From: Streptomyces atratus
GTDB lineage: Bacteria > Actinomycetota > Actinomycetes > Streptomycetales > Streptomycetaceae
DNA length: 64,000 nucleotides
Assembly (NCBI RefSeq): GCF_900119365.1
Contig: NZ_FPJO01000014.1
Coordinates: 1 to 64,000 of the forward strand
Reading direction: 5' to 3'
Of the stretch, positions 18,031 through 27,265 are shown piece after piece. The stretch's first letter is position 1, and every line of letters starts with the position of its first letter. The position numbers and the translations under genes were made by a program. The notes beneath the pieces were generated by a model. It was not told the DNA's origin, did no database searches, and was given only the letters and a program-made list of their open reading frames with translations.

Positions 18031-19155
18031 GTGGCAGCCAACGACCGGGCAGCATCGCCCGGAAAGTCCGGCCAAGGCACCGGTATTGAGGCGCTCATGC
18101 GCGCCTCGCTGAGCGCCGTGGCGCCCGGAATGGCGCTGCGGGACGGCCTGGAGCGCATCCTCCGCGGCAACACCGGCGGGCTGATCGTGCTCGGCATGGA
18201 CAAGACCGTCGAGTCGATGTGCACCGGCGGATTCGTGCTGGACGTGGAGTTCACCGCGACGCGCCTGCGCGAGCTGGCTAAGCTCGACGGCGCGCTGATC
18301 CTCGACAAGGACATGACCAAGATCCTGCGCGCCGGCGTGCAGCTGGTGCCGGACGCCTCCATCCCCACCGAGGAGACCGGCACCCGCCACCGCACGGCGG
18401 ACCGGGTCTCCAAGCAGTGCAATTTCCCGGTCGTCTCGGTCTCGCAGTCGATGCGCCTGATCGCGCTCTACGTGGACGGGGAGCGCCGGGTCCTGGAGGA
18501 GTCCGCCGCGATCCTCTCCCGTGCCAATCAGGCCCTCGCCACCCTGGAGCGGTACAAGCTCCGGCTCGACGAGGTCGCGGGCACGCTCTCCGCGCTGGAG
18601 ATCGAGGACCTGGTGACGGTCCGGGATGTCACGGCCGTCGCCCAGCGGCTGGAGATGGTCCGCCGGATCGCGACCGAGATCGCGGAGTACGTGGTCGAGC
18701 TCGGCACCGACGGCCGGCTTCTCTCGCTCCAGCTCGACGAGTTGATCGCGGGCGTCGAGCCGGAGCGCGAGCTGGTCGTGCGCGACTATGTGCCGGAGCC
18801 GACCGCGAAGCGGTCCCGTACGGTCAGCGAGGCGCTGACCGAGCTCGACGCGCTCTCCCACACCGAGCTGCTCGAACTCCCGGTCGTGGCACGGGCCCTG
18901 GGCTACAGCGGCTCGCCCGAGACGCTCGACTCGGCGGTCTCGCCGCGCGGCTTCCGGCTGCTGGCGAAGGTGCCGCGGCTGCCCGGGGCCATCATCGACC
19001 GGCTGGTGGAGCACTTCGGCGGTCTGCAGAAGCTGCTCGCCGCCAGCGTGGACGACCTCCAGACGGTGGACGGCGTCGGCGAGGCGCGCGCCCGCAGCGT
19101 GCGCGAGGGCCTGTCACGGCTGGCCGAGTCGTCGATCCTCGAACGGTACGTGTAG
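18031..19155 (+). CDS. disA: DNA integrity scanning diadenylate cyclase
   Basis: DisA joins two ATP to cyclic di-AMP, a nucleotide second messenger, and responds to branched DNA. The 374-residue protein has the DAC domain (about 20-155) with the LDGALILD and TRHRTA (RHR) active-site motifs. A helical spine and a C-terminal helix-hairpin-helix DNA-binding domain follow (about 315-374, VDGVGEARARSVREG). The GTG start has a GGAGGAG ribosome site. In other bacteria RadA modulates DisA, which fits this adjacency. c-di-AMP controls cell-wall hydrolases and ion transport in Streptomyces. Confidence 0.97.
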   Translation: MAANDRAASPGKSGQGTGIEALMRASLSAVAPGMALRDGLERILRGNTGGLIVLGMDKTVESMCTGGFVLDVEFTATRLRELAKLDGALILDKDMTKILRAGVQLVPDASIPTEETGTRHRTADRVSKQCNFPVVSVSQSMRLIALYVDGERRVLEESAAILSRANQALATLERYKLRLDEVAGTLSALEIEDLVTVRDVTAVAQRLEMVRRIATEIAEYVVELGTDGRLLSLQLDELIAGVEPERELVVRDYVPEPTAKRSRTVSEALTELDALSHTELLELPVVARALGYSGSPETLDSAVSPRGFRLLAKVPRLPGAIIDRLVEHFGGLQKLLAASVDDLQTVDGVGEARARSVREGLSRLAESSILERYV

Positions 19156-19186
19156 AGCCGGTACGAGCAGCGGCGCGCAGCGTGAT

Positions 19187-19210
19187 CGGGGCCCGGGAGA
19201 CCGGGCCCCG
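19187..19210 (+). terminator. disA terminator hairpin
   Basis: CGGGGCCCGG and CCGGGCCCCG form a perfect 10-bp stem capped by a GAGA tetraloop. It starts 32 bases after the disA stop codon and lies between disA and the convergent gene at 19266. Confidence 0.7.
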
Positions 19211-19265
19211 TCGCATGTCCCGGGCCTGCCCCGGCGGCCCCCTGCCCGCCCCGGCGCCCGCGCGC

Positions 19266-20063
19266 TCAGTCCTTCGCGAGGACGAACGAGGCGCGCTGCA
19301 CCGGCTCGCCCGGCGCCTTCGCCTCGACCAGATACGTACCGGGCCCCGCCGTCCCCGCGGGCGGCGTCGCGCACTGCGGGGAGCTCTTCCTGCGGTCCCA
19401 CTCCACGGTGTGCACGACGGTCTCGCCCGCCGGGACCTTCAGCAGCAGGACGGCCGCGTCGCGCGGGCAGTCCTTTGAGGACCACACCTGGTTGTCGTCA
19501 CCGCCGGCCTCGGTGATGGTGAGCACCGCGCTCTTCGCCCCGAGGTCGGCCTTGCAGGTGGTGGCCGAGGTGTTCTTGACGACCAGCTTGAACCCCGGCT
19601 TCTCGCCGGGGCTGTAGCTGAGCTCGGTGCTCAGGTTCAAGCGCAGTGCCGCGGGGGTGCAGTCGGGGAGCGGGGAGGATGCCGGGACCTGCTGGCCGGC
19701 CGTCCAGCCGTCGCCGCTCGCGCCACCTGCTCCGGTGTCCGTACCGCCGTCGCCCGAGGCGCCGCCGGAGCCCGCGCCCGTACCGTCGCTGTCCCCGCCG
19801 TCACCGCCCGAGTCGCCCGACTCGTCGCGCCCGCCGGGCTGTTGGCTGATGGCCGGGCCCGAACCCCCGGGGCCCGGGGTGATCTCGCGTACGGGGCCGG
19901 ACCCGGCGGGCCGGGAGTCGTCCTTGGTCTTCTTGTCCCCGCCCGAGGTGACGACCCACACGATCAGCAGCGCGAGCAGCGCAACGAGCGTCGCCGCTAC
20001 GGCCCTCCGGCGCCAGTAGATGGTGGAGGGAAGCGGACCGATCGGATTACGCAAAGATCCCAC
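19266..20063 (-). CDS. membrane-anchored secreted protein, function unknown
   Basis: A 265-residue protein with a short cytoplasmic start, one membrane span (about 21-40), a long Gly/Asp/Ser-rich linker (about 45-125) and a C-terminal beta-rich domain from about 130 with four spaced cysteines (PDCTP, TTCKAD, KDCPRD, PQCATP). The cysteines suggest two disulfides outside the cell. I do not recognise a characterised family; it recalls immunoglobulin-like adhesion or DUF4232-type domains. It is convergent with disA and diverges from a PAP2 phosphatase gene. Confidence 0.75.
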   Translation of the reverse strand: MGSLRNPIGPLPSTIYWRRRAVAATLVALLALLIVWVVTSGGDKKTKDDSRPAGSGPVREITPGPGGSGPAISQQPGGRDESGDSGGDGGDSDGTGAGSGGASGDGGTDTGAGGASGDGWTAGQQVPASSPLPDCTPAALRLNLSTELSYSPGEKPGFKLVVKNTSATTCKADLGAKSAVLTITEAGGDDNQVWSSKDCPRDAAVLLLKVPAGETVVHTVEWDRRKSSPQCATPPAGTAGPGTYLVEAKAPGEPVQRASFVLAKD

Positions 20064-20235
20064 GGCTCAAACTCTACGAGAGATCGGCGCCGACTCCTGC
20101 CCCACCCGCCGCCCCGGGCCACAAGTTTTACGGATCATCATCCCGGGCGGCCCGTTCCGGCCCCGTACCGCCGCCGAGTTGGCCATCGGGCATCGCCCGG
20201 ATGAAGTCCCGGATTCATTGACTACCCTCTGTCAC

Positions 20236-20883
20236 ATGGATAGTTCAGTTACGGCCCCGCTCTACCGGGACATCACCGACTTCGCACATGACATGCCGTC
20301 ATGGGTGCAACATCTGGCCGAGATATGGACGGAGCTCGGGCTCCTGGTCTTCGGTGTCCTGTTCATCACCGGATGGTGGCGGGCCCGGAGCCAGAGCGAC
20401 GGCGCCCTGGCGCTGGCGGTGCTCGCGCCCGTCGCGACGGCCTTCGGCTATGTGGCCAGCGAGGTGCTCAAGTCGGTGGTGGACGAGGAGCGCCCGTGCA
20501 GGTCGGTCGCCGGCGCCGCGGCCTCGCTGGTGACCTGCCCGCCGACCGGCGACTGGTCCTTCCCCAGCAACCACTCCGCGATCGCCGGCGCGGCGGCCGT
20601 CGCCCTGGCGATCGCCCGGCCCCGGCTGGCCTGGCTCACGGTGCCGCTGGCGCTGCTGATGGCCTTCTCCCGGGTCTTCGTCGGCGTGCACTATCCGCAT
20701 GACGTGGCGGTCGGGCTGCTGCTCGGCGCCGCGGTCTCGGCCCTGGTGGTCGCCGTACTGCGCCGCCCGGCACAGTCGCTCGCCCGGACCGTGCGGAGCA
20801 GCGGGGCGCCGGTGGCGGCCTGGGCCTCTGGGCCGGGCGCGCCCCCGGTCGGCCGCTCCCGGCGAAGGGCCAGGCGGCGCTGA
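20236..20883 (+). CDS. PAP2-family membrane phosphatase
   Basis: A 215-residue integral membrane phosphatase with the three PAP2 motifs: KSVVDEERPCR, PSNHSA and SRVFVGVHYPHDV. This group includes undecaprenyl pyrophosphate phosphatases, which recycle the lipid carrier for cell-wall synthesis, and lipid phosphate phosphatases. The choice between these is not possible from sequence. About five membrane spans are seen and the tail is basic. The ATG lies 7 nt after TACCCT, a -10-like hexamer, and has no ribosome site. Confidence 0.88.
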   Translation: MDSSVTAPLYRDITDFAHDMPSWVQHLAEIWTELGLLVFGVLFITGWWRARSQSDGALALAVLAPVATAFGYVASEVLKSVVDEERPCRSVAGAAASLVTCPPTGDWSFPSNHSAIAGAAAVALAIARPRLAWLTVPLALLMAFSRVFVGVHYPHDVAVGLLLGAAVSALVVAVLRRPAQSLARTVRSSGAPVAAWASGPGAPPVGRSRRRARRR

Positions 20884-21037
20884 CGGCCCCGAGGGAGCCC
20901 GGCCGGCCCCCTTGGGCCGGTTGCCGGACCGCCGGGGCGCGGACGGGTGGCATTATCACCCCAAGGGCCCTCAGGAGGAGCGACACCACCGTGCACGGAA
21001 CCGTCGTCTGTCCTTCCGTGCCAGGATCGACGGTGCG

Positions 21038-21940
21038 ATGACTGCCATGACTGCGACACAGACGCCCCCCGCCTCCCTCCACTCTCCCGTCATCGGGTGG
21101 TTCGACCAGCACGCCCGCGATCTGCCCTGGCGCCGCCCCGAAGCGGGCGCCTGGGGTGTGATGGTGAGCGAGTTCATGCTGCAGCAGACCCCCGTGAGCC
21201 GGGTCCTGCCGGTGTACGAGCAGTGGCTCGCCCGCTGGCCCCGCCCCGCCGACCTGGCCGCCGAACCGCCAGGCGAGGCGGTCCGCGCCTGGGGCCGACT
21301 CGGTTACCCCCGCCGGGCGCTCCGCCTGCACGGGGCCGCTCAGGCCATAACGGAACGGCACGGCGGCGACGTACCGAGCGAGCACGCCCAGCTGCTCGCC
21401 CTGCCCGGGATCGGCGAGTACACCGCGGCGGCCGTGGCCTCGTTCGCGTACGGGCAGCGGCATGCCGTGCTCGACACGAACGTCCGCCGGGTGTTCGCCC
21501 GCGCCGCGACCGGGATCCAGTACCCGCCGAACGCGACCACCGCCGCCGAGCGCAAGCTCGCCCGCGCGCTGCTCCCCGAGGAGGACGAGCGGGCGGCCCG
21601 CTGGGCCGCCGCGACGATGGAGCTCGGAGCCCTCGTCTGCACCGCGAAGAACGAGGACTGCGACCGCTGCCCGATCGCCGGGCAGTGCGCCTGGCGGCTG
21701 GCCGGGAAGCCCGCCCACCAGGGGCCGCCGCGACGCGGTCAGACCTATGCCGGCACCGACCGGCAGGTGCGCGGCCGGCTGCTCGCCGTGCTGCGCGAGG
21801 CGATGACGCCGGTGCCGCAGTCGGCCCTGGACGCGGTGTGGGACGAGCCGGTGCAACGCGCCCGTGCGCTGGACGGCCTGGTCGCCGACGGCCTGGTCGA
21901 ACCGCTGGCCGGCGGGCAGTACCGGCTGCCGCTGAGCTGA
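21038..21940 (+). CDS. mutY: A/G-specific adenine DNA glycosylase
   Basis: MutY removes adenine opposite 8-oxoguanine. The 300-residue protein has the catalytic Glu in SEFMLQQTPV, the helix-hairpin-helix LPGIGEYTAAAV, the catalytic Asp in VLDTNVRR and the Fe-S cluster ligands in the pattern C-x6-C-x2-C-x5-C (starting at CTAKNEDC). It is shorter than E. coli MutY because the NUDIX-like C-terminal 8-oxoG recognition domain is missing; a small winged-helix-like tail takes its place. Short forms are usual in actinomycetes. Two ATG codons, 21038 and 21047, are possible starts. Confidence 0.92.
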   Translation: MTAMTATQTPPASLHSPVIGWFDQHARDLPWRRPEAGAWGVMVSEFMLQQTPVSRVLPVYEQWLARWPRPADLAAEPPGEAVRAWGRLGYPRRALRLHGAAQAITERHGGDVPSEHAQLLALPGIGEYTAAAVASFAYGQRHAVLDTNVRRVFARAATGIQYPPNATTAAERKLARALLPEEDERAARWAAATMELGALVCTAKNEDCDRCPIAGQCAWRLAGKPAHQGPPRRGQTYAGTDRQVRGRLLAVLREAMTPVPQSALDAVWDEPVQRARALDGLVADGLVEPLAGGQYRLPLS

Positions 21941-22117
21941 GCTCCGTAACCGGCGCCGCTCCCCCGCTGTTACACAACCGATGGACAGCCGTGCGTCGGT
22001 GTATGGCTGCTCCGCACAACCCCGTGACAACAGCTCCGTAGCGTCTTCTCCGTCAGCCCGACCGAACGATGGCTGACGGCGGAACCACGGGGATCCACGG
22101 GGACGGAGGCGGTTGGA
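21941..22117 (+). promoter_or_regulatory. sigE operon promoter region
   Basis: The spacer before sigE holds two direct repeats CACAACC, at 21973-21979 and 22015-22021. They are 42 bp apart, four helical turns. A -10-like TAGCGT lies at 22039-22044, about 74 nt before the ATG. In S. coelicolor the response regulator CseB activates the sigE promoter, so these repeats are candidate CseB sites. This is inference; I do not know the CseB consensus. Confidence 0.45.
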
Positions 22118-22732
22118 ATGGCGCACGGCGAGGTGCTCGAATTCGAGGACTACGTACGCACTCGGCACGACGCGCTGCTGCGCAGCGCGCGACGGCTGGT
22201 CCCCGATCCCGTGGACGCGCAGGACCTGCTCCAGACCGCACTGGCCCGTACGTACGGCCGCTGGGACGGCATCGCCGACAAGTCCCTGGCCGACGCCTAT
22301 CTGCGCCGCGTCATGATCAACACCCGTACCGAGTGGTGGCGGGCCCGCAAGCTGGACGAGGTCCCCACCGAGCAGCTGCCCGACGCGAGCGTCGAGGACG
22401 GCACCGAGCAGCGCGCCGACCGCGCCCTGCTGATGGATGTGCTGGGCGTACTGGCTCCCAAGCAGCGCAGCGTCGTCGTGCTGCGACACTGGGAGCAGAT
22501 GAGCACGGAGGAGACTGCTGCGGCGCTCGGCATGTCGGCCGGTACGGTGAAGAGCACGCTGCACCGTGCGCTGGCGCGGCTGCGCCAGGAGCTGGAGAGC
22601 CGTGAGGCGGCGAGCAGGGAGGCCCGGCTCCGCGAGGAGCAGGACCTGGCGGCCGGCCCTGCTCCGGTAGCCGCTCGGGTGCGGGCGGGCAGGCATATGG
22701 ACGAACGGGGGCGGGAGCGTTGCGCGGCCTGA
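22118..22732 (+). CDS. sigE: ECF sigma factor SigE
   Basis: The 204-residue group 4 sigma factor has region 2 (about 10-75, with DAQDLLQTALARTY and a YLRRVMINT helix) and region 4 (about 105-165, with STEETAAALGMSAGTVKSTLHRAL). It belongs to the SigE subgroup of streptomycetes. Its downstream neighbours are a lipoprotein, an OmpR-type regulator and a sensor kinase, exactly the cse genes that control sigE in response to cell-wall damage. The ATG has a GGAGG ribosome site. A C-terminal Arg/Glu-rich tail follows region 4. Confidence 0.93.
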   Translation: MAHGEVLEFEDYVRTRHDALLRSARRLVPDPVDAQDLLQTALARTYGRWDGIADKSLADAYLRRVMINTRTEWWRARKLDEVPTEQLPDASVEDGTEQRADRALLMDVLGVLAPKQRSVVVLRHWEQMSTEETAAALGMSAGTVKSTLHRALARLRQELESREAASREARLREEQDLAAGPAPVAARVRAGRHMDERGRERCAA

Positions 22733-23460
22733 GAGCCAGCGACGGCGACGGCGGGGACCGTGGCGGTGGCAGAGAGAACGGTGGCCGTGCGGCCGCCGTC
22801 GGACGTGGCCGGGTCCTGACCGGCTGGGCGGCGAGCGCCACGACCCTGGTCGGCCTCGCCGCCTTCGGGCTGTTCACCGTCGGCTGCTCGACCGGCGGTA
22901 CCGGCACCCGGGACGAGGGCCCGGCCGGCACCCAGCCGGTGGCCCAGGCCACGCCCGGCGACGAGCCGTCCTCCTCCGCGAAGCCCGCCGCGCGGATCGA
23001 TCCCGTGACACTGCTCAAGCACGACCCCGAGGTCAGCGAGCGGGTCAGAACGGATCTGAAGCCCTGCACCGGCTCCGAGTACCCGGTGGACACCTCCTAC
23101 GGCACCATGACCGGCGGACCCTCGCCCGATGTCGTGGTGAACGTGATGACCTGCGGCGACTCGGTGGGCGTCGGCACCTATGTGTACCGTCCGCGGACCA
23201 ACGGGACGTACAAGAACGTCTTCGCCATCGAGCAGCCCGCGGTCTACGGCACCATCGACCGCGGTGATCTGGTGGTGACGACCCAGGTGTACGAGAAGAA
23301 GGACTCGGTCGCGTACCCCTCCGGCGAGGAAGTGATCACCTACCGCTGGGCGGGCAACCGGTTCAACGAGCACGACCGGGTGCACAACGACTTCAACCGA
23401 GCCGTCGGCAGCGGCGGAGCGGCCCTTCCGGCTCCGGACGCCGAGCCGCCGGGGAACTGA
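22720..23460 (+). CDS. cseA: lipoprotein CseA, negative regulator of SigE system
   Basis: The predicted 246-residue lipoprotein has a hydrophobic segment at about 39-54 and a lipobox FTVGC with Cys56, so it is anchored outside the membrane. In S. coelicolor CseA dampens sigE expression. The TTG start overlaps the sigE stop by 13 bp and would give a long n-region of about 38 residues rich in Gly and Arg; a later start cannot be excluded. The rest is a secreted globular domain with two cysteines (KPCTGSE, MTCGDS). Confidence 0.85.
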   Translation: MRGLRASDGDGGDRGGGRENGGRAAAVGRGRVLTGWAASATTLVGLAAFGLFTVGCSTGGTGTRDEGPAGTQPVAQATPGDEPSSSAKPAARIDPVTLLKHDPEVSERVRTDLKPCTGSEYPVDTSYGTMTGGPSPDVVVNVMTCGDSVGVGTYVYRPRTNGTYKNVFAIEQPAVYGTIDRGDLVVTTQVYEKKDSVAYPSGEEVITYRWAGNRFNEHDRVHNDFNRAVGSGGAALPAPDAEPPGN

Positions 23461-23470
23461 GAGCATTCCG

Positions 23471-24175
23471 ATGGCCGAGACCCACGTCCTGTTCGTCGAG
23501 GACGACGACGTCATCCGCGAGGCCACCCAGCTGGCGCTGGAGCGCGCCGGCTTCGTGGTCACTGCCATGCCCGACGGCATGTCGGGCCTCGACGCCTTCC
23601 GGGCCGACCGCCCCGACATCGCCCTGCTCGACGTGATGGTGCCGGGGCTCGACGGGGTCAGCCTCTGCCGTCGTATCCGCGACGAGTCGACGGTGCCCGT
23701 GATCATGCTGTCGGCGCGCGCGGACTCGATCGACGTGGTGCTCGGCCTGGAGGCCGGCGCGGACGACTACGTGACCAAGCCCTTCGACGGGGCGGTCCTG
23801 GTCGCCCGGATCCGTGCCGTGCTGCGCCGTTTCGGCCATGCCTCGGGCGGGCAGCCGGGCAACGGGGAGCCGGAGCCGCAGCCCGCCGGCGGGGTGCTGG
23901 TCTTCGGTGATCTGGAGGTCGACACCGAGGGCATGGCGGTCCACCGCGGCGGCGAGCAGGTGGCGCTGACCCCGACCGAGATGCGGCTGCTGCTGGAGTT
24001 CTCCGCGGCGCCCGGCACGGTGCTCTCCCGCGACAAGCTCCTGGAGCGGGTCTGGGACTACGGATGGGGCGGTGACACCCGGGTCGTGGATGTCCATGTG
24101 CAGCGGCTGCGCACCAAGATCGGCCAGGACCGGATCGAGACGGTCCGCGGCTTCGGCTACAAACTCAGGCCATGA
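23471..24175 (+). CDS. cseB: response regulator CseB (OmpR family)
   Basis: The 234-residue response regulator has an acidic pocket in FVEDDD, phosphoacceptor Asp54 in LLDVMVPG and the conserved Lys in VTKPF. A C-terminal OmpR-type winged helix follows (about 140-232, with LTPTEMRLL and GDTRVVDVHVQRLRTKI). It is phosphorylated by CseC under cell-wall stress and activates the sigE promoter. The stop overlaps the cseC start as ATGA. A linker of about 20 residues rich in Gly and Pro joins the two domains. Confidence 0.93.
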   Translation: MAETHVLFVEDDDVIREATQLALERAGFVVTAMPDGMSGLDAFRADRPDIALLDVMVPGLDGVSLCRRIRDESTVPVIMLSARADSIDVVLGLEAGADDYVTKPFDGAVLVARIRAVLRRFGHASGGQPGNGEPEPQPAGGVLVFGDLEVDTEGMAVHRGGEQVALTPTEMRLLLEFSAAPGTVLSRDKLLERVWDYGWGGDTRVVDVHVQRLRTKIGQDRIETVRGFGYKLRP

Positions 24176-25554
24176 AGCGGCCGGCCCTGCGGACCGGAGT
24201 CCGCTGGAAGATCAGTATCGCGATCGCCGCGGTCGGCGCGCTGACCGCGGTCGCGCTCAGCTTCGTCGTCCACAACGCGGCCCGGGTCTCGATGCTGGAG
24301 AACGCCCGCGAGGTCCAGCTGGAGCGGCTGACGTACGCACAGCTGCTGTACGAGGCGACGAAGACGAAGAAGGCCGACCCCCGGTTCGGCGCCAAGCTCA
24401 ACGACCCGACCATGCCGCGCAGCCTGCGCGCGGAGACCGCCAGGAACCGGCGCGCCACCCATGTCGAGGTGTCCAGCAAGGGGGTGCCCGATGTGTGGGC
24501 GGCCGTGCCGGTCGGCCACGGCGACGTGCTCTCGCTGCACACCCGGTTCGCGGGCCGCAACTCCACGATCATGCGCGATCTCGACCGGGCACTGATCATC
24601 GGCTCGGTCTCGGTGGTGTTCGGCGGCTGTGCGCTGGGCGTGCTGATCGGCGGGCAGCTGTCGCGCCGGCTGCGCAAGGCGGCGGCCGCGGCGGGCCGGG
24701 TCGCGCAGGGCAATACGGATGTACGGGTCAGGGAGGCCGTCGGCGGTGTCGTCCAGGACGAGACCGATGAGCTGGCCGGTGCGGTGGACGCGCTGACGGA
24801 CGCGTTGAACGCGCGGATCGAGGCGGAGCGCCGGGTCACCGCGGACATCGCGCACGAGCTGCGTACGCCGGTGACCGGTCTGCTGACGGCGGCCGAACTG
24901 CTGCCGCCCGGCCGCCCCACCGAGCTGGTACGGGACCGGGCGCAGGCGATGCGCACGCTCGTCGAGGACGTGCTGGAGGTGGCCCGGCTGGACAGCGCGT
25001 CGGAGCGGGCCGAGCTCCAGGAGATCGCGCTGGGGGAGTTCGTCAGCCGGCGGATCGCGCTGCTGGACCCGGACGTGCGGGTGCGGGTGGTGCACGAGTC
25101 CTGGGTCAACACCGATCCGCGCCGGCTGGAGCGCATCCTCGGCAATCTGCTGGGCAACGCCGCCAAGCACGGCGCGACCCCGGTGGAGGTCACGGTCGAG
25201 GGCCGGGTGGTCCGGATCCGCGATCACGGTTCCGGTTTCCCGGCGGCGCTGCTGCGCGAGGGGCCGAGCCGGTTCCGTACCGGAAGCAGTGACCGGGCCG
25301 GACGCGGGCACGGTCTCGGGCTGACGATCGCGGCCGGTCAGGCGCGGGTCCTCGGGGCCCGGCTGACCTTCCGCAACGCGGCGCCGGAAGGGGCGGCGCA
25401 GGGCGCGGGCGGGGCGATCGCGGTGCTGTGGCTGCCCGAGCACGCGCCGACGGACACCGGCAGCTTCCCGATGCTCCAGGTGTCCGAGCAGCATGGCCCG
25501 GACAACGACGAGGCACAGGGCGCGGAGGCCGGCCACGGGCGGACCGGCGCCTGA
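24172..25554 (+). CDS. cseC: sensor histidine kinase CseC
   Basis: A 460-residue membrane kinase with spans at about 13-32 and 142-162 that enclose a roughly 105-residue extracellular sensor domain. A HAMP region, the H-box IAHELRTPV with phosphorylated His228, the N-box ILGNLLGNAAKHG and the G-box RGHGLGLTIA follow. In S. coelicolor CseC senses cell-wall damage, for example by vancomycin-type drugs, and phosphorylates CseB. It is the last gene of the sigE-cseABC operon and is followed by a strong terminator. Confidence 0.93.
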   Translation: MKRPALRTGVRWKISIAIAAVGALTAVALSFVVHNAARVSMLENAREVQLERLTYAQLLYEATKTKKADPRFGAKLNDPTMPRSLRAETARNRRATHVEVSSKGVPDVWAAVPVGHGDVLSLHTRFAGRNSTIMRDLDRALIIGSVSVVFGGCALGVLIGGQLSRRLRKAAAAAGRVAQGNTDVRVREAVGGVVQDETDELAGAVDALTDALNARIEAERRVTADIAHELRTPVTGLLTAAELLPPGRPTELVRDRAQAMRTLVEDVLEVARLDSASERAELQEIALGEFVSRRIALLDPDVRVRVVHESWVNTDPRRLERILGNLLGNAAKHGATPVEVTVEGRVVRIRDHGSGFPAALLREGPSRFRTGSSDRAGRGHGLGLTIAAGQARVLGARLTFRNAAPEGAAQGAGGAIAVLWLPEHAPTDTGSFPMLQVSEQHGPDNDEAQGAEAGHGRTGA

Positions 25555-25595
25555 ACCGGACGCGGCAGGAGGCTCCGAGGGGGCCGGATACGACG

Positions 25596-25627
25596 GGAGG
25601 CTCCCGGGGCGTGCCCCGGGAGCCTCC
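25596..25627. terminator. bidirectional terminator after cseC
   Basis: GGAGGCTCCCGGGGC (25596-25610) pairs perfectly with GCCCCGGGAGCCTCC (25613-25627), a 15-bp stem with a minimal loop. It lies between the convergent ends of cseC and the MFS exporter gene and could serve both. Confidence 0.8.
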
Positions 25628-25645
25628 TTCGTACACCGCTCCGGA

Positions 25646-27217
25646 TCAGACGGCCTCGGCCTGCTGGGTGACCGGGCCCGCCCCGCGCAGCGGCACCTCC
25701 TTGACGAAGACCGAGGCGGCCAGGGCGATCAGGCCGACCGAGGCGCCGACCAGGAACGCGATGTGCGTGCCGGACGACACCGCGAACTGGTAGGCCTCGC
25801 GGGCCGCCTCCGGCAGCTTCGCCAGGCTCGCCGCGTCCAGCTGGGCGGACTTGGCGGTGGCCGCCCCGCCGCCGCGGGCGACCATCTCGTCCTGCACCCG
25901 TCCGGTGAACAGCGCGCCCATGATCGCGACGCCGAAGGAGCTGCCGAGCGTACGGAAGAGGGTCGTCGCGGAGGAGGCGACACCCATGTCCTTCATCTCG
26001 ACGCTGTTCTGCGCGACGAGCATCGTGATCTGCATCAGGAAGCCCATGCCCGCGCCGAGCACCGCCATGTAGACGCCGGAGGTGAACCGCGTGGTGTCGA
26101 CGTCCATCCGCGAGAGCAGGAAGAGACCGGTCACCATCAGTGCGGAGCCCACCACGGGGAAGATCTTGTACTTGCCGGTGCTGGTGGTGACCCGTCCGGC
26201 GACCAGCGAGACGACTATCATCGACAGCAGCATCGGCAGGAGCAGCAGACCCGAGTTGGTCGCCGACGCACCCTGGACGGACTGCTGGTACAGCGGCAGG
26301 AAGAGCACCGCGCCGAACATCACGAAGCCCGACATGAAGCCGACGACGGACATCAGGGTGAAGTTGCGGTTGCGGAAGATGTGCAGCGGGATGATCGGCT
26401 CTGCCGCCTTCGTCTCGACGAAGACGAAGCCGACGAGCGAGGCGACACCGATCGCGATGAGCTCCATGATCACGGCGGAGTTCCAGTCGTACTCCGTACC
26501 GCCCCAGGTGGTCACCAGCACGATCGCGGTGATGCCGAGGGTCAGCAGCCCCGCGCCGAGGTAGTCGACCTCGGCCTGGGTGCCCTTCCGCTTCGGCAGG
26601 TGCAGCACGATGGTGACCATGGCGAGGGCGACCGCACCCAGCGGCAGGTTGATGTAGAAGCTCCAGCGCCAGCCGAGGTGGTCGGTGATGGTGCCGCCGA
26701 CCAGCGGTCCGCCGATCATGGCGACGGCCATGACCCCGGCCATCATGCCCTGGTACTTGCCGCGTTCGCGGGGCGGGACGAGGTCGCCGATGATCGCCAT
26801 GACGCCGACCATCAGGCCGCCCGCGCCGAGTCCCTGGACCGCGCGGAAGCCGATCAGCTGGCCCATGTCCTGGGCCATTCCGCTCAGCACCGAGCCGATC
26901 AGGAAGATCACGATGGACGTGAGGAAGATGCCCTTGCGCCCGTACATGTCGCCGAGCTTGCCCCAGATGGGGGTGGAGGCGGCGGTGGCCAGGGTGTACG
27001 CGGTGACGACCCAGGACAGGTGCTCCAGGCCGCCGAGGTCACCGACGATGGTCGGCATGGCCGTGCCGACGATCAGGTTGTCCAGCATGGCGAGCAGCAT
27101 CGTGATCATCAGAGCGAGCATCACCACCCGGACGCTGCGCTGCGGCGTCTCGGGTATGCCGGCCGGCCGGTCGGCGACGGCCGCCGTCCCGCCGCCTGTC
27201 TTCTTCGGATCGGACAT
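25646..27217 (-). CDS. MFS drug exporter, DHA2 (EmrB/QacA) family
   Basis: A 523-residue proton antiporter with about 14 membrane spans. Typical motifs are LDNLIVGTAMPTI in the first span, WVVTAYTLATAA, the loop GKLGDMYGRKGIF, and PPRERGKYQG and IGPLVGG-like motif C (GGPLVGGTITDHLGWRW, in parts). It probably exports a toxic compound. It diverges from a TetR regulator gene across a 21-bp perfect inverted repeat, so expression is very probably repressed by that regulator until a substrate binds. Confidence 0.93.
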   Translation of the reverse strand: MSDPKKTGGGTAAVADRPAGIPETPQRSVRVVMLALMITMLLAMLDNLIVGTAMPTIVGDLGGLEHLSWVVTAYTLATAASTPIWGKLGDMYGRKGIFLTSIVIFLIGSVLSGMAQDMGQLIGFRAVQGLGAGGLMVGVMAIIGDLVPPRERGKYQGMMAGVMAVAMIGGPLVGGTITDHLGWRWSFYINLPLGAVALAMVTIVLHLPKRKGTQAEVDYLGAGLLTLGITAIVLVTTWGGTEYDWNSAVIMELIAIGVASLVGFVFVETKAAEPIIPLHIFRNRNFTLMSVVGFMSGFVMFGAVLFLPLYQQSVQGASATNSGLLLLPMLLSMIVVSLVAGRVTTSTGKYKIFPVVGSALMVTGLFLLSRMDVDTTRFTSGVYMAVLGAGMGFLMQITMLVAQNSVEMKDMGVASSATTLFRTLGSSFGVAIMGALFTGRVQDEMVARGGGAATAKSAQLDAASLAKLPEAAREAYQFAVSSGTHIAFLVGASVGLIALAASVFVKEVPLRGAGPVTQQAEAV

Positions 27218-27265
27218 TGGTCCCCACTCCCCTGATCCCCTGTTGGTCCCCTGCGCGGCCGGGCA

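Noticed and set aside
20217..20245. TTGACT-N17-TAGTTC promoter across the PAP2 start
   Set aside because: It would start transcription inside the coding region; the TACCCT 7 nt before the ATG fits the gene better.
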